64,000 bases of DNA from Lachnospiraceae bacterium (lineage in GTDB: Bacteria; Bacillota; Clostridia; Lachnospirales; Lachnospiraceae): positions 1 to 64,000 of the forward strand of contig JAEEIK010000097.1 in NCBI GenBank assembly GCA_016281335.1, given 5' to 3'. The notes beneath the pieces were generated by a model that saw only the letters and a program-made list of their open reading frames with translations, did not search any database and had not been told where the DNA came from. Positions 35,478 through 44,104 of the stretch are shown here, piece by piece. Position 1 is the first letter of the stretch, and each line of letters opens with the position of its first letter. A program made the position numbers and the translations under genes.

Positions 35478-36098
35478 ATGGCGGATAATAATCAGATGAC
35501 AATTGAAACCATGTCGAGCCAGTATTTTGACGTGCTCAAGGAGATCGGCAACATAGGCGCCGGCAATGCAACCACAGCCCTGTCCACAATGCTCGGTATG
35601 AAGGTGGATATGAAGGTTCCCCAGGTACGCCTTATGGAGTTCAAGGAAGTAGGAACTACCATGGGCGGCGAAGAGCAGATAGTTGCAGGCATTTACCTTG
35701 TTGTTGACGGTGATATACACGGAAGCATCATGTTCGTGCAGAAGAAAGAATCTGCAAGAGCTATGGTGCAGAAGCTGATGGGCATGCCGCCCGAGGGAGA
35801 TGATTTCAGCGAGATGGAGCTGTCAGCCCTTATGGAGATAGGCAATGTTATAACCGCAGCCTATCTGAATTCGCTTTCGACACTTACCAATCTCACAATC
35901 TACCCTTCGGTGCCGACGATCTGTATAGACATGGCAGGCGCAATACTTTCGGTACCGGCAATAGAATTCGGAGCCATCGCGGATAAGATGCTCCTTATAC
36001 AGACAGATTTTTCAGATGACGAAACACTTTCGGGATATTTTATCCTCGTACCGGATGAGGAGTCTGATGCGAAGATATTACACGCCTTAGGTTTTTAA
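35478..36098 (+). CDS. cheC: CheY-P phosphatase CheC
   Basis: A 206-residue CheC/CheX/FliY-family phosphatase. Two active-site helices are visible, LKEIGNIGAGNATTAL and LMEIGNVITAAYLNSL, each with the ExxN pair. In Bacillus and Thermotoga CheC partners with CheD, which is encoded next. This adaptation system is typical of Firmicutes. Confidence 0.95.
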   Translation: MADNNQMTIETMSSQYFDVLKEIGNIGAGNATTALSTMLGMKVDMKVPQVRLMEFKEVGTTMGGEEQIVAGIYLVVDGDIHGSIMFVQKKESARAMVQKLMGMPPEGDDFSEMELSALMEIGNVITAAYLNSLSTLTNLTIYPSVPTICIDMAGAILSVPAIEFGAIADKMLLIQTDFSDDETLSGYFILVPDEESDAKILHALGF

Positions 36099-36115
36099 TT
36101 AGCAGGAGCCAGATT

Positions 36116-36601
36116 ATGCCTCAAACGGTTAAAGTAGGAATTGCAGATCTTAACGTGGTTAAAAGCCCTGACCTGATCACAACCATAGGTTTAGGATCAT
36201 GCGTTGGAATAGCCATACGCGACGAGCAGCTCGGTATAGGCGGTCTTGTTCATGTAATGCTTCCCAACAGCAAAGAGGTCAAATCAAACGAAAACAAGGC
36301 GAAATTTGCAGATACAGGCATACCTGAACTGGTCAGCCGCCTTGAGAAAATGGGCTGTGTAAAAAGAAGGATGGTAGCCAAGATCGCCGGCGGCGCGACG
36401 ATGTTTGCTTTCCAATCCAAATCCGAACTGTCCGGCATAGGTGACCGGAACGTAGCTGCCACAAAAACAGCTCTTAAAGCCCTGGGCATACCGATAAAAG
36501 CAGAAGATACCGGTGCAAATTACGGACGGACCGTGGTGTTCAATCCCGAAAACGGAGATTATGAGATCAAGGCCGTAGGTAAGCCGGCAAAGGTGATCTG
36601 A
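36116..36601 (+). CDS. cheD: chemoreceptor glutamine deamidase CheD
   Basis: A 161-residue deamidase with the catalytic C29 (GLGSCVGIAI) and H46 (GGLVHVMLP) and the conserved KIAGGATMF. It converts receptor glutamines to glutamate and stimulates CheC. Its stop overlaps the next start by one base. Confidence 0.96.
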   Translation: MPQTVKVGIADLNVVKSPDLITTIGLGSCVGIAIRDEQLGIGGLVHVMLPNSKEVKSNENKAKFADTGIPELVSRLEKMGCVKRRMVAKIAGGATMFAFQSKSELSGIGDRNVAATKTALKALGIPIKAEDTGANYGRTVVFNPENGDYEIKAVGKPAKVI

Positions 36602-36882
36602 TGGCAGACGCACATGGCAAGATCAACAATCTTAAGACTAAGATGCTGCCGCCGCTTCTGATGATGTTGGGAGGGGCGGTTGCGCTTGTTATGTGCCTTA
36701 TAAGGCATGTCAGCTTCTTAAAAATGCTTGTAGTATTACTGATAAGTTTTTTCTGTTTTGCTATCATAGGAACGATCATCAAAGTCGTCGTGGACAGATT
36801 CAATATGCAGAACAGCTATGAAGATTATCTTCAGGAAGCCGGAAACTTTTCGGATGACGGCGATCTGATGGAAAAGAATTAA
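36601..36882 (+). CDS. small two-helix membrane protein in the che operon
   Basis: A 93-residue protein with two hydrophobic segments (about 16-34 and 41-62) and an acidic C-terminal tail. The start overlaps the cheD stop (TGATG), indicating coupling. A protein of this type sits at this spot in other Lachnospiraceae motility operons, as far as I recall; its function is not known. Confidence 0.75.
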   Translation: MADAHGKINNLKTKMLPPLLMMLGGAVALVMCLIRHVSFLKMLVVLLISFFCFAIIGTIIKVVVDRFNMQNSYEDYLQEAGNFSDDGDLMEKN

Positions 36883-36907
36883 CTGATGACGGGGGTTAGT
36901 AACACTG

Positions 36908-37678
36908 ATGGACGAAGCCGGAAAAAAACGATTATGGGATGATTATATGCGTCAGGGAACGTCCCAGCTCAGAGAGAAGCTTATCATGGAATATGCTCCT
37001 CTTGTTAAGCTCGTGGCCGGACGTCTGGTCATGTATCTCGGCTATAACGTTGAATACGAAGAGCTGTGCAGTTACGGCATCTTCGGGCTTATTGATGCTA
37101 TCGATAAATTCGATCCCCGTAAAGGCATCAAATTCGAGACTTATGCATCGCTGAGGATAAGAGGCGCCATACTGGACCAGATAAGAAAGAACGACTGGAT
37201 ACCCAGAACTATCAGACAGCGTCAGAAACAGCTCGATACAGCGATAAAAGAAATCGAAGCCAAGACAGGAAGACCGGCAACAGACGAGGAAATAGCAGCC
37301 GCTCTCGGTATAAGTGATGACGAGCTTACAGACTGGCAGTCCCAGATGAAGCTCACGAATGTTGTCTCGCTCAATGAGTTTATGGAATCCGGCGCAGAGG
37401 TGGCCGGAGATTCCAGCATGGGCGGACATTTTGCTTCTCCCGAGGAAGTCATGGAAGATTCGGAACTTAAAGAAATGCTCGCCGAATCTCTTGAAATGCT
37501 TACAGAAAAAGAGAAGAGCGTTATACTTTTTTATTACTACGAAGAACTCACACTGAAAGAAATAGCATCAATACTTGAAGTCAGCGAATCCAGAATATCG
37601 CAGCTGCACACCAAGGCTCTGCAGAAAATGAGAAGCAGATTAGGCGATTATATCGGAATACTAACCAAGGCTGTATAG
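36908..37678 (+). CDS. fliA: flagellar sigma factor sigma-28 (FliA/WhiG/SigD)
   Basis: A 256-residue sigma-70-family factor that directs late flagellar and chemotaxis promoters. Region 2 (YAPLVKLVAGRL, YEELCSYGIFGLIDAIDKFD, FETYASLRIRGAILDQIR) and region 4 (LTEKEKSVILFYYYEELTLKEIA, VSESRISQLHTKALQKMR) are intact. Its placement after cheD follows the Bacillus arrangement. No anti-sigma flgM is in the window. Confidence 0.95.
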   Translation: MDEAGKKRLWDDYMRQGTSQLREKLIMEYAPLVKLVAGRLVMYLGYNVEYEELCSYGIFGLIDAIDKFDPRKGIKFETYASLRIRGAILDQIRKNDWIPRTIRQRQKQLDTAIKEIEAKTGRPATDEEIAAALGISDDELTDWQSQMKLTNVVSLNEFMESGAEVAGDSSMGGHFASPEEVMEDSELKEMLAESLEMLTEKEKSVILFYYYEELTLKEIASILEVSESRISQLHTKALQKMRSRLGDYIGILTKAV

Positions 37679-37704
37679 TCTTACATATTGGGGGGAGAAG
37701 ATAT

Positions 37705-39291
37705 ATGAACGGTTATTTCCAGGTGCTTACAAATGAAAAAGCGACTTTTCTGAGAGTCACTCCGCCTACTCAGGGCGGCGAAGCGGTATCTATACAGGAA
37801 GTGATGAACTACCTTACTCTTAAAAAGGTTGCATTTGACGTAAAAACTCTCGGCTTATATTTTAATACCGGTGATTTTTCGAAGCCTGCCATACTTAATC
37901 GTGATTCTATTCTTCCTATATCGGAATGTTGTATAATAAACTGCGATCCCGATTTTATGGGAGCCACAGCCAGATTCTATCCGCCTTCCAACGGTGGTAA
38001 GATGCTGGATAAGGAAGGCGTATACAGCGAATGCCGTCTTTCAAAGATCACACACGGAATAGACGATGCTGTAATAGACAGCTTTCTTGCAGCAAAGAAA
38101 TACTGCACGGATTACAGGATAGCAAAGGGTACGCCGGTGAAGGAAGGCACCGATGCTCATATAACCTATTTCTTCAATACGGATAACAGGATCAGGCCCA
38201 CCCTTAATGAAGACGGCACCGTAGATTTCCACAATCTTAATCTTGTGAACCAGTGTAAAGAGGGAGAATTGCTTGCCGAGTTGACTCCCGAAGTCAAAGG
38301 AACCCCCGGAACAGACATCCGAGGAGTAGAGATAAAGCCAAGAGATGTCAAGCGCGCGCAGCTATCTTACGGGCTTAACATACAGTTATCCGAAGACAAA
38401 TTAAGGCTGACTTCCAAAGTCAACGGTCATGTCAATCTGACCGGCGGAAGAGTGTTCGTTTCCGACGTTATGCAGGTCGTTAATGTTGATAATTCAACCG
38501 GTGACATAGAGTACGAGAACACGGTAGTTATACAGGGCAATGTGAATTCAGGCTTCAGTGTAAAGACAAAAGGAGATATCGAAGTAAGAGGCACAGTTGA
38601 GGGTGCTACTCTTGAAGCCGGCGGTAATATAATCCTCCAGCGTGGGATCAACGGCATGGGAAAAGGCTCTCTTAAAGCCGGCGGCAACATAATCTCGAAA
38701 TTCATAGAAAACTGCAGCGCTGAAGCCGGCGGATATGTAGAGACCAACTCCATACTGCATTCCAAAGTAACTGCAGGAACCGATATCAACGTAATGAGTA
38801 AAAAAGGCTTCATTACGGGCGGTTCGGTAACAGCGCTTTCAACCATAAGAGTTAAAACCCTCGGATCCACCATGGGGGCTGATACCAGCGTAACGGTCGG
38901 CGTCGATCCCCGTGTTATCACACGTATAGGCGAACTTAACAAGGAAACAGCCGAAGCCGAAAAGAATCTGAAGACCATGCTGCCCGTACTCGAAGCAGCA
39001 AAGAAGAGGATCGCCGCAGGCGAAAAACTTAATCCCGAAAAAGCAAAGCAGATACAGACATTAGCCGCCACAATAAAACACTCCCAGGAAGTGCTGAGCT
39101 CTTCTGGCGAGGAGCTGCAGTCTTTAAAGAGCATGATGGATGAAGGGCAGGGGGCCGCAGTTGAGGTTCAGGGTGAAGTATTCCCCGGTGTTGTTATCAA
39201 TATTTCCGACGTTTCGATGATAATAAAGGATTCTTATAAATACTGCCGTTTTATCAAGGACAAAGGAGATGTAAGAATGGCAGCTCTGTAA
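37705..39291 (+). CDS. FapA family protein (DUF342)
   Basis: A 528-residue protein. A short N-terminal domain precedes a glycine-rich beta-helix of parallel coils (about 170-400; repeats such as VEGATLEAGGNIILQRGINGMG and SLKAGGNIISKF), then a long coiled coil (about 405-475) and a small C-terminal domain. DUF342 proteins are common beside sigD in Firmicutes flagellar operons; they are cytoplasmic or membrane-associated and their role is not settled. GGGGGGA precedes the start. Confidence 0.9.
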   Translation: MNGYFQVLTNEKATFLRVTPPTQGGEAVSIQEVMNYLTLKKVAFDVKTLGLYFNTGDFSKPAILNRDSILPISECCIINCDPDFMGATARFYPPSNGGKMLDKEGVYSECRLSKITHGIDDAVIDSFLAAKKYCTDYRIAKGTPVKEGTDAHITYFFNTDNRIRPTLNEDGTVDFHNLNLVNQCKEGELLAELTPEVKGTPGTDIRGVEIKPRDVKRAQLSYGLNIQLSEDKLRLTSKVNGHVNLTGGRVFVSDVMQVVNVDNSTGDIEYENTVVIQGNVNSGFSVKTKGDIEVRGTVEGATLEAGGNIILQRGINGMGKGSLKAGGNIISKFIENCSAEAGGYVETNSILHSKVTAGTDINVMSKKGFITGGSVTALSTIRVKTLGSTMGADTSVTVGVDPRVITRIGELNKETAEAEKNLKTMLPVLEAAKKRIAAGEKLNPEKAKQIQTLAATIKHSQEVLSSSGEELQSLKSMMDEGQGAAVEVQGEVFPGVVINISDVSMIIKDSYKYCRFIKDKGDVRMAAL

Positions 39292-39303
39292 GGAGGAACG
39301 TGT

Positions 39304-39609
39304 ATGGCCATAGGTATGGTGGAATTACAGGGAAGCATTCCCAGAGTACAGGATTTTCAGCAGTTTCAGCATAACGAGAATGAAAATGTCCTGATATATC
39401 ATGATAACCAGACACGCAGTATGGAGCAAAAGGTTGATACCGATAATCATTCCGTACACGAGAAGGAAGATGCCAACACAGGTTCCGATTCCGAGGAACG
39501 AAATAAAGAATACGGCGGAGACGGCGGCCGCAACAGAAGAAACAAACAAGCCAAACCTTCGGACCGTATAATAGAGAAAAACAAACTGTCTTTTGACGTA
39601 AAAATCTGA
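39304..39609 (+). CDS. small polar protein of the motility operon
   Basis: A 101-residue hydrophilic protein, rich in Asn, Asp, Gln and Arg, probably disordered, ending in KLSFDVKI. It has no signal peptide or membrane segment. Proteins of this length with an N-terminal Q/N-rich start and an F-D-V/I-K-I end appear at this point in related che/fliA operons from memory; the function is unknown. Good AGGAGG ribosome binding site. Confidence 0.75.
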   Translation: MAIGMVELQGSIPRVQDFQQFQHNENENVLIYHDNQTRSMEQKVDTDNHSVHEKEDANTGSDSEERNKEYGGDGGRNRRNKQAKPSDRIIEKNKLSFDVKI

Positions 39610-39616
39610 GGAAGAA

Positions 39617-40510
39617 ATGACAATATTCGAGATCGTTCTGCTGGCAGCCGGACTGTTGATCTTTATCATCAGTTTTTTTCTGCCGGAAGGAAAAAAAGAT
39701 AACAGCGATGGCTTATCCGAACAGCTGGGTTCCGAAGAGATAAGATCACTTATTGACGAAGAACTGGCCAATTCCAGAAGCAGGCTCGACGAGATGACCG
39801 ATGAGACCATAGAGTATTCGATGGAAAAAGCCGAACGCACGCTGGAGCGCATAACCAATGAAAAGATAATGGCTATCGGCGACTATTCCGATGCCGTAAT
39901 GTCAGGCATAAGCAATTCCCACCAGGAAAACATGTTTCTTCATGAAATGCTCGGCCGTAACAAAGATGAACTTACCGAGCTGTTAAATCATGCTGATCAG
40001 ACCGCGCGTGATGCGCAGGTATTATCAAATAATGCCTATGATCTGGCTTCTGCCGCAAAGCAGATGGCCGAGGACGCATATGAGCAGGCCCACGCAGCCG
40101 GTGACCGCGCTGTCTTTGCTGAAGAAAAAATGATTGATGCAAAGAAGGCAATAAATGATGATATAGAGCCTGTCGCTTTCGAGAATGATTCGATAGACGG
40201 CTTTTATGCCGAAGATACGGAAGAAGAGCCCGTTCCTCTTCCTGTAAAGAAACCGGCCGCAAGAAGAGGAAGGAAGACTGCTGCTTCCCGAAGCAAATTA
40301 AGCGGCCAGATGAGCATTCCCGAGGAATTCTTTCCGAAGGAAGACGGTGTAAATCTTAATTTTTCAGGCAGTGACAGCGCTGAAGAAAATAATAACGAAA
40401 AGATACTCAGCATGCATCGCATGGGACGTTCCAACATGGCGATAGCAAAGGAGCTGGGACTGGGACTGGGAGAAGTCAAACTGGTCATAGATCTTTTTGA
40501 AAACTCTTAA
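39617..40510 (+). CDS. membrane-anchored coiled-coil protein with C-terminal HTH-like segment
   Basis: A 297-residue protein. One N-terminal transmembrane segment (about 3-22), a long helical coiled coil (about 30-180), a basic linker (PAARRGRKTAASR) and a C-terminal 30-residue segment, MHRMGRSNMAIAKELGLGLG, reading like a helix-turn-helix (compare DUF6115-type proteins of motility operons). Eight bases after the preceding gene. Function unknown; the operon suggests a motility link. Confidence 0.7.
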   Translation: MTIFEIVLLAAGLLIFIISFFLPEGKKDNSDGLSEQLGSEEIRSLIDEELANSRSRLDEMTDETIEYSMEKAERTLERITNEKIMAIGDYSDAVMSGISNSHQENMFLHEMLGRNKDELTELLNHADQTARDAQVLSNNAYDLASAAKQMAEDAYEQAHAAGDRAVFAEEKMIDAKKAINDDIEPVAFENDSIDGFYAEDTEEEPVPLPVKKPAARRGRKTAASRSKLSGQMSIPEEFFPKEDGVNLNFSGSDSAEENNNEKILSMHRMGRSNMAIAKELGLGLGEVKLVIDLFENS

Positions 40511-40535
40511 GTAAGGACGAGATCAGGAAATTGAT

Positions 40536-41420
40536 ATGAATCTAAAATTTTATCTCAGGGGACTCGGAATAGGGATGACGGTAACAGCTCTTATGCTGCA
40601 TTTTGCTCCCGCCAAGACTCCCGAAATGAGCGACAAGGAAATAATCGCCAAAGCCAAAGAGCTCGGCATGACCGAGAAGGTCACACTTAAGGATATGTCT
40701 GACAAGGGCGGAGATCCCGAGATCATCGTGATCACGACACCTACTCCGAAACCGACCGCTACACCAACTGCAAAACCCACCGAAGCTCCTGAACCGACCG
40801 AGTCGGTTACGGCTACGCCTGTTCCAAAGTCCGAGGCAACATCAACGCCCACACCTGAAGTAACAGCAACTCCGACGCCGGAACCCACCAACACACCTAC
40901 TCCAAAGGCAACCGCAACGCCTACAGATAAACCTACGGCTACACCGACACAGAAGCCGACGCCTACACCGGAGCCGACCTCCACGCCGACTCCCAAGCCC
41001 ACGGCTACGTCTACACCAACACCGAAGCCCACGGCAACACCAACACCCAAGCCTACTGCAACACCGACGCCGGCGCCTACAGCTACGCCTACGCCCAAAC
41101 CCACCGCGACACCGACTCCGGAACCTACAGCCACGCCTACGCCGAAGCCTACGGCAACACCGGCTCCGGATAACACTCCGGATGACGGCACTCCTAAATC
41201 CATTAATTCTTCAAGCGTAGAGATATCGGTAACTCCGGGCGACAGTTCATATACAGTAGCCAAAAGACTGGCCGAAGCAGGAGTAGTCCCTTCAGCAGCG
41301 GAGTTTGACGAATACCTGTGCAAAAACGGCTATGACAGAAAGATAGTAACGGGCATGCATACCATTCCCGCAGCATGTTCTTACAAAAAAATAGGTGAAA
41401 TACTTTCAGGAAAAAAATAG
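40536..41420 (+). CDS. TPTP-linker protein with MltG-like LysM-like domain
   Basis: A 294-residue protein with one N-terminal membrane segment (about 8-24), a 145-residue Thr/Pro linker of TPTPKPTATPTP type (about 68-213), and a C-terminal domain (about 227-294) resembling the small LysM-like domain of MltG/YceG (VTPGDSSYTVAKRLAEAGVV, TGMHTIPAACSYKKIGEILSG). The lytic transglycosylase domain is absent. The long extended linker would reach through the peptidoglycan. It is the last gene before a fresh promoter, so probably the end of the che operon. A wall-sensing or wall-binding role is inference. Confidence 0.75.
   Translation: MNLKFYLRGLGIGMTVTALMLHFAPAKTPEMSDKEIIAKAKELGMTEKVTLKDMSDKGGDPEIIVITTPTPKPTATPTAKPTEAPEPTESVTATPVPKSEATSTPTPEVTATPTPEPTNTPTPKATATPTDKPTATPTQKPTPTPEPTSTPTPKPTATSTPTPKPTATPTPKPTATPTPAPTATPTPKPTATPTPEPTATPTPKPTATPAPDNTPDDGTPKSINSSSVEISVTPGDSSYTVAKRLAEAGVVPSAAEFDEYLCKNGYDRKIVTGMHTIPAACSYKKIGEILSGKK
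40737..41172 (+). repeat. Thr/Pro-coding low-complexity repeat
   Basis: About 435 bases of imperfect ACxCCxACxCC-type units encoding the Thr/Pro linker. Such tracts change length easily by slippage or recombination. The opposite strand stays open as Val/Gly repeats, which is a by-product. Confidence 0.85.
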
Positions 41421-41454
41421 CGAAATATACAGCTTTTGTAGCTAAATTTATGCT

Positions 41455-41483
41455 TGTAAATAACAGGTGTTTAGTTTATAATT
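41455..41483 (+). promoter_or_regulatory. sigma-A promoter after the che operon
   Basis: TTGTAA at 41455-41460 and TATAAT at 41478-41483, spacer 17, for the 139-residue protein gene at 41521. Confidence 0.7.
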
Positions 41484-41520
41484 TAAACATCTGAAATAAA
41501 TATACAAACGGAGGTAAGCC

Positions 41521-41940
41521 ATGATTCAATTGATCGTCGGAAAAGAAGGAAAGGGCAAGACAAAGGAAATGCTCGACAAGGTCAATAAGGAGATCACGCA
41601 GGCCAGCGGAAATATCGTTTATCTCGATAAAAATGCCAAGCATATGTATGAACTGAACAACAAAATCAGGCTCGTGGATGTTTCGGATTTTGATTTCAAT
41701 TCAAGTGAAGAATTCTACGGTTTCATCTGCGGTATCATCTCACAGGATCACGATCTGGAGCAGCTTTATTTCGACAATTTCAAAAGAATAGGCTGTGTAG
41801 CCGATGACAAGATCGAAGAAGTTCTTACTAAATTTGAAAAACTCAGTGAGAAAACGGGCGTAGACTTCTGCTTCAGCATGGCTGTAACGGAAGCTGAAGT
41901 ACCCGCATCCTTCAAGGAGAAGATCATCGTTTCCCTTTGA
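41521..41940 (+). CDS. small protein with a P-loop-like N-terminus
   Basis: A 139-residue cytoplasmic protein beginning with MIQLIVGKEGKGKTKEML; residues 7-14 fit a Walker A motif (GxxxxGKT). The rest is short for a full NTPase (a beta strand follows at IVYLDKN; no clear Walker B). It may be a reduced P-loop fold that binds nucleotide. The family was not recognised. A 21-base gap leads to the HlyD-like gene. Confidence 0.7.
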   Translation: MIQLIVGKEGKGKTKEMLDKVNKEITQASGNIVYLDKNAKHMYELNNKIRLVDVSDFDFNSSEEFYGFICGIISQDHDLEQLYFDNFKRIGCVADDKIEEVLTKFEKLSEKTGVDFCFSMAVTEAEVPASFKEKIIVSL

Positions 41941-41961
41941 TACGGGACGGCAGCTTAAGCA

Positions 41962-43350
41962 ATGAAAAGTGAAGGTAGCACAACAGGAACAATAAGTTCA
42001 AAATGGCGTAATGTATTTGTCATTCTTTTGCTCATCATGTTGTGCTATCTTATTTTTTTGCTCTACAGAGTAGTTACAAGAAGAGATGTTTCTTCATATC
42101 AGGTAATATCAGGCTCCCTGGCACTCAACAATTCCTACAGAGGCATAGTGCTCAGGCATGAGGATGTTTATACTTCAGCCAGCAGCGGTTATATCACATA
42201 TTTTGCAAGAGAAGGCGAGCATGTCGGGGTCGGTGATCTGGTATTTGCGGTAGATCAGACCGGCGACAGCCTTAAAAGCCGTGAGGAAAAAGCCGGCGAA
42301 AATATGCTCAGCGATTCGGAATTATCCGGACTCAGAACTCAGATAGCAAATTTTGCCACAGGCTTTAAGCCTTCTGTATTCTATGACAGCTACGATTTTT
42401 CTTATGATATCAACGGCTCGCTTTTAAAACTTGCCAACCAGAATGTCTTAAATGTACTCTCGGGTATCAACGGTGCTTACGCATCGGATCTGGTAGGTCT
42501 GATATATGCCAACCGCCCCGGTTATATCGTATATTCCACCGACGGATACGAGACACTGACTGATGAAGCCTTAAGTGATGAAAGTTTTGTTGAAGATACA
42601 TATGAAAAGACACAGTTAAGCGCAGATGCACTGCTGGATGCAGGTTCACCGGTGTTTAAGCTTATCACCGACGAAGACTGGGAGATAGTGGTACCGATGG
42701 AGTGCAAAAGAGCAGAGGAACTGATCGGCGGCGGCAATATAAAAATACGCATACTTAAGACCCAGCAGGATATTTTTGCAACGCCGGAAGTGATCAGTCA
42801 CGACAATGAAACAAGCTACGTAGCGCTGCATTTCAATAATTCGGTAGTTAATTATTATTCGGATCGCTTTCTGGATATAGAGTTTTCGGATTCGAACGAA
42901 AAAGGCCTGAAAATACCGCTGTCATCCATCGTACATAAGCAGTTCTACCTGGTACCAAAGGAATATGCAGTGGACAAGGGCGAGGACAATACTTATATAT
43001 TCTTAAGAAAGACTTTTCTCGAAGACGGCACCGTATCTTCGGAAAGGATGAATATTGAAGTATATTCCGAGGATGATGAAGATTATTATGTTGATGATAC
43101 ACAGTTAAGGATAGGCGATTATCTGCTGAGAAACGGAGATCTGCAGGAGTATCCGGTAAGCCGCAAAGGCGAACTGACAGGGGTTTACAATATTAATAAA
43201 GGTTATGCTGATTTCAGGCAGATAGCCATATTGTATCAGAACGACGAATATGCCATAGTTAAGTCAAATACTGTATATGGTTTGAACGAATATGACTTTA
43301 TAGCACTGGATGCTTCAACGCTCACGGATGATGCATTTGTGTTTGAATGA
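41962..43350 (+). CDS. HlyD-like membrane protein
   Basis: A 462-residue protein with one N-terminal transmembrane segment (about 17-37) followed by an extracytoplasmic beta-rich domain with a biotinyl-lipoyl-like start (RGIVLRHEDVYTSASSGYITYFAREGEHVGVGDLVFAV), as in adaptor proteins of HlyD type. No ABC or RND partner is adjacent. Genes of this type accompany yggS and sepF in many clostridia, which points to an envelope or division role rather than export. The ribosome binding site is weak. Confidence 0.75.
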   Translation: MKSEGSTTGTISSKWRNVFVILLLIMLCYLIFLLYRVVTRRDVSSYQVISGSLALNNSYRGIVLRHEDVYTSASSGYITYFAREGEHVGVGDLVFAVDQTGDSLKSREEKAGENMLSDSELSGLRTQIANFATGFKPSVFYDSYDFSYDINGSLLKLANQNVLNVLSGINGAYASDLVGLIYANRPGYIVYSTDGYETLTDEALSDESFVEDTYEKTQLSADALLDAGSPVFKLITDEDWEIVVPMECKRAEELIGGGNIKIRILKTQQDIFATPEVISHDNETSYVALHFNNSVVNYYSDRFLDIEFSDSNEKGLKIPLSSIVHKQFYLVPKEYAVDKGEDNTYIFLRKTFLEDGTVSSERMNIEVYSEDDEDYYVDDTQLRIGDYLLRNGDLQEYPVSRKGELTGVYNINKGYADFRQIAILYQNDEYAIVKSNTVYGLNEYDFIALDASTLTDDAFVFE

Positions 43351-43424
43351 GTATGATGCACGTTCTAAATGCTATGTACGAACTTTGATTGAAAGACATG
43401 ATTTGAGGCGTATAGTGTCCACAA

Positions 43425-43480
43425 GGTCAAATGGGCATACGATCGAAGATCGTATGTCTATGTTGCTTGCCCATTTGACC
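43425..43480. repeat. nested palindrome in the HlyD-like/YcxB-like gap
   Basis: Outer 13-bp arms GGTCAAATGGGCA (43425-43437) and TGCCCATTTGACC (43468-43480) enclose an inner 9-bp hairpin CATACGATC/GATCGTATG (43436-43456). A third copy of the arm (ACCCATTTGACCC) lies at 43508-43520, followed by a GGCAAAA/TTTTGCC hairpin at 43521-43537. The 211-base gap (43351-43561) holds no convincing gene. Confidence 0.85.
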
Positions 43481-43561
43481 GTTCATAGTTACATCAAAGC
43501 CGCTTGAACCCATTTGACCCGGCAAAACTATTTTGCCAACTTCTTCAATAGGAGGTAAATA

Positions 43562-44104
43562 ATGGAATTACAATTACCCGGTGCCACCGAACAGCAGCTT
43601 CGTGAATTTGTCAGCATACAGCAGCAGGCAAGACTGCTTATTAAGGATCCTGAGCGGAAATATACCGATCAGTTTAAATCTTTCATAAGGGTCGTCATTT
43701 ACGGCGCAATTCTTTTGTTAATCCAGTTTGTGCTTATACAATCCGATAAATATACGGGATTTATGTATGTACTTATAGGATGTACGCTGTTGATGACTAT
43801 TCTTGGAGTTCTGAGCATATTTGCAATGAAAAAACGTCTGAAATATATGCTGGAGCATTCGGGACCGTGCACCGTGCGTTTTTCGCCTGAAGAAATGGAA
43901 GATGTATTGTTTTCAGGCGATAAGGTCACCGTACAGTGGTCAAATTTCGGTTTTGTCAGGATTTTTAAGGAAATGATCGTATTTTTTCCTAAATCCATTG
44001 AAGGCGTCATCATAGGTATAGATGCTCAATATGCACCGATGATACTTGATTATCTGCGCGAAAACAATATCAACATACGCATTGTAGCCGGAGAAAAGAA
44101 ATGA
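43562..44104 (+). CDS. YcxB-like membrane protein
   Basis: A 180-residue protein with two central transmembrane segments (about 43-61 and 67-90) and a C-terminal cytoplasmic domain (FSGDKVTVQWSNFGFVRIFKE, VFFPKS) of the kind seen in YcxB-like proteins (PF14317 type). Function unknown. Good AGGAGG ribosome binding site; its stop overlaps the yggS start as ATGA. Confidence 0.65.
   Translation: MELQLPGATEQQLREFVSIQQQARLLIKDPERKYTDQFKSFIRVVIYGAILLLIQFVLIQSDKYTGFMYVLIGCTLLMTILGVLSIFAMKKRLKYMLEHSGPCTVRFSPEEMEDVLFSGDKVTVQWSNFGFVRIFKEMIVFFPKSIEGVIIGIDAQYAPMILDYLRENNINIRIVAGEKK

Noticed and set aside
39325-39858. 177-codon minus-strand frame with hydrophobic stretches
   Set aside because: Opposes two consecutive plus-strand genes that have good ribosome binding sites and operon spacing; hydrophobicity mirrors their acidic helices.
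40737-41172. CRISPR-like periodic repeats
   Set aside because: Units are short, imperfect and without unique spacers, and they are in frame as TPTP coding sequence.
40550-41323. Open frame of 257 codons on the minus strand made of Val/Gly repeats
   Set aside because: It is the complement of the Thr/Pro-coding repeat of the plus-strand gene, has no ribosome binding site, and its composition is fully explained by the opposite strand.
43310-43507. 65-codon plus-strand frame between the HlyD-like and YcxB-like genes
   Set aside because: It overlaps the end of the HlyD-like gene and runs through the palindrome; no start signal.
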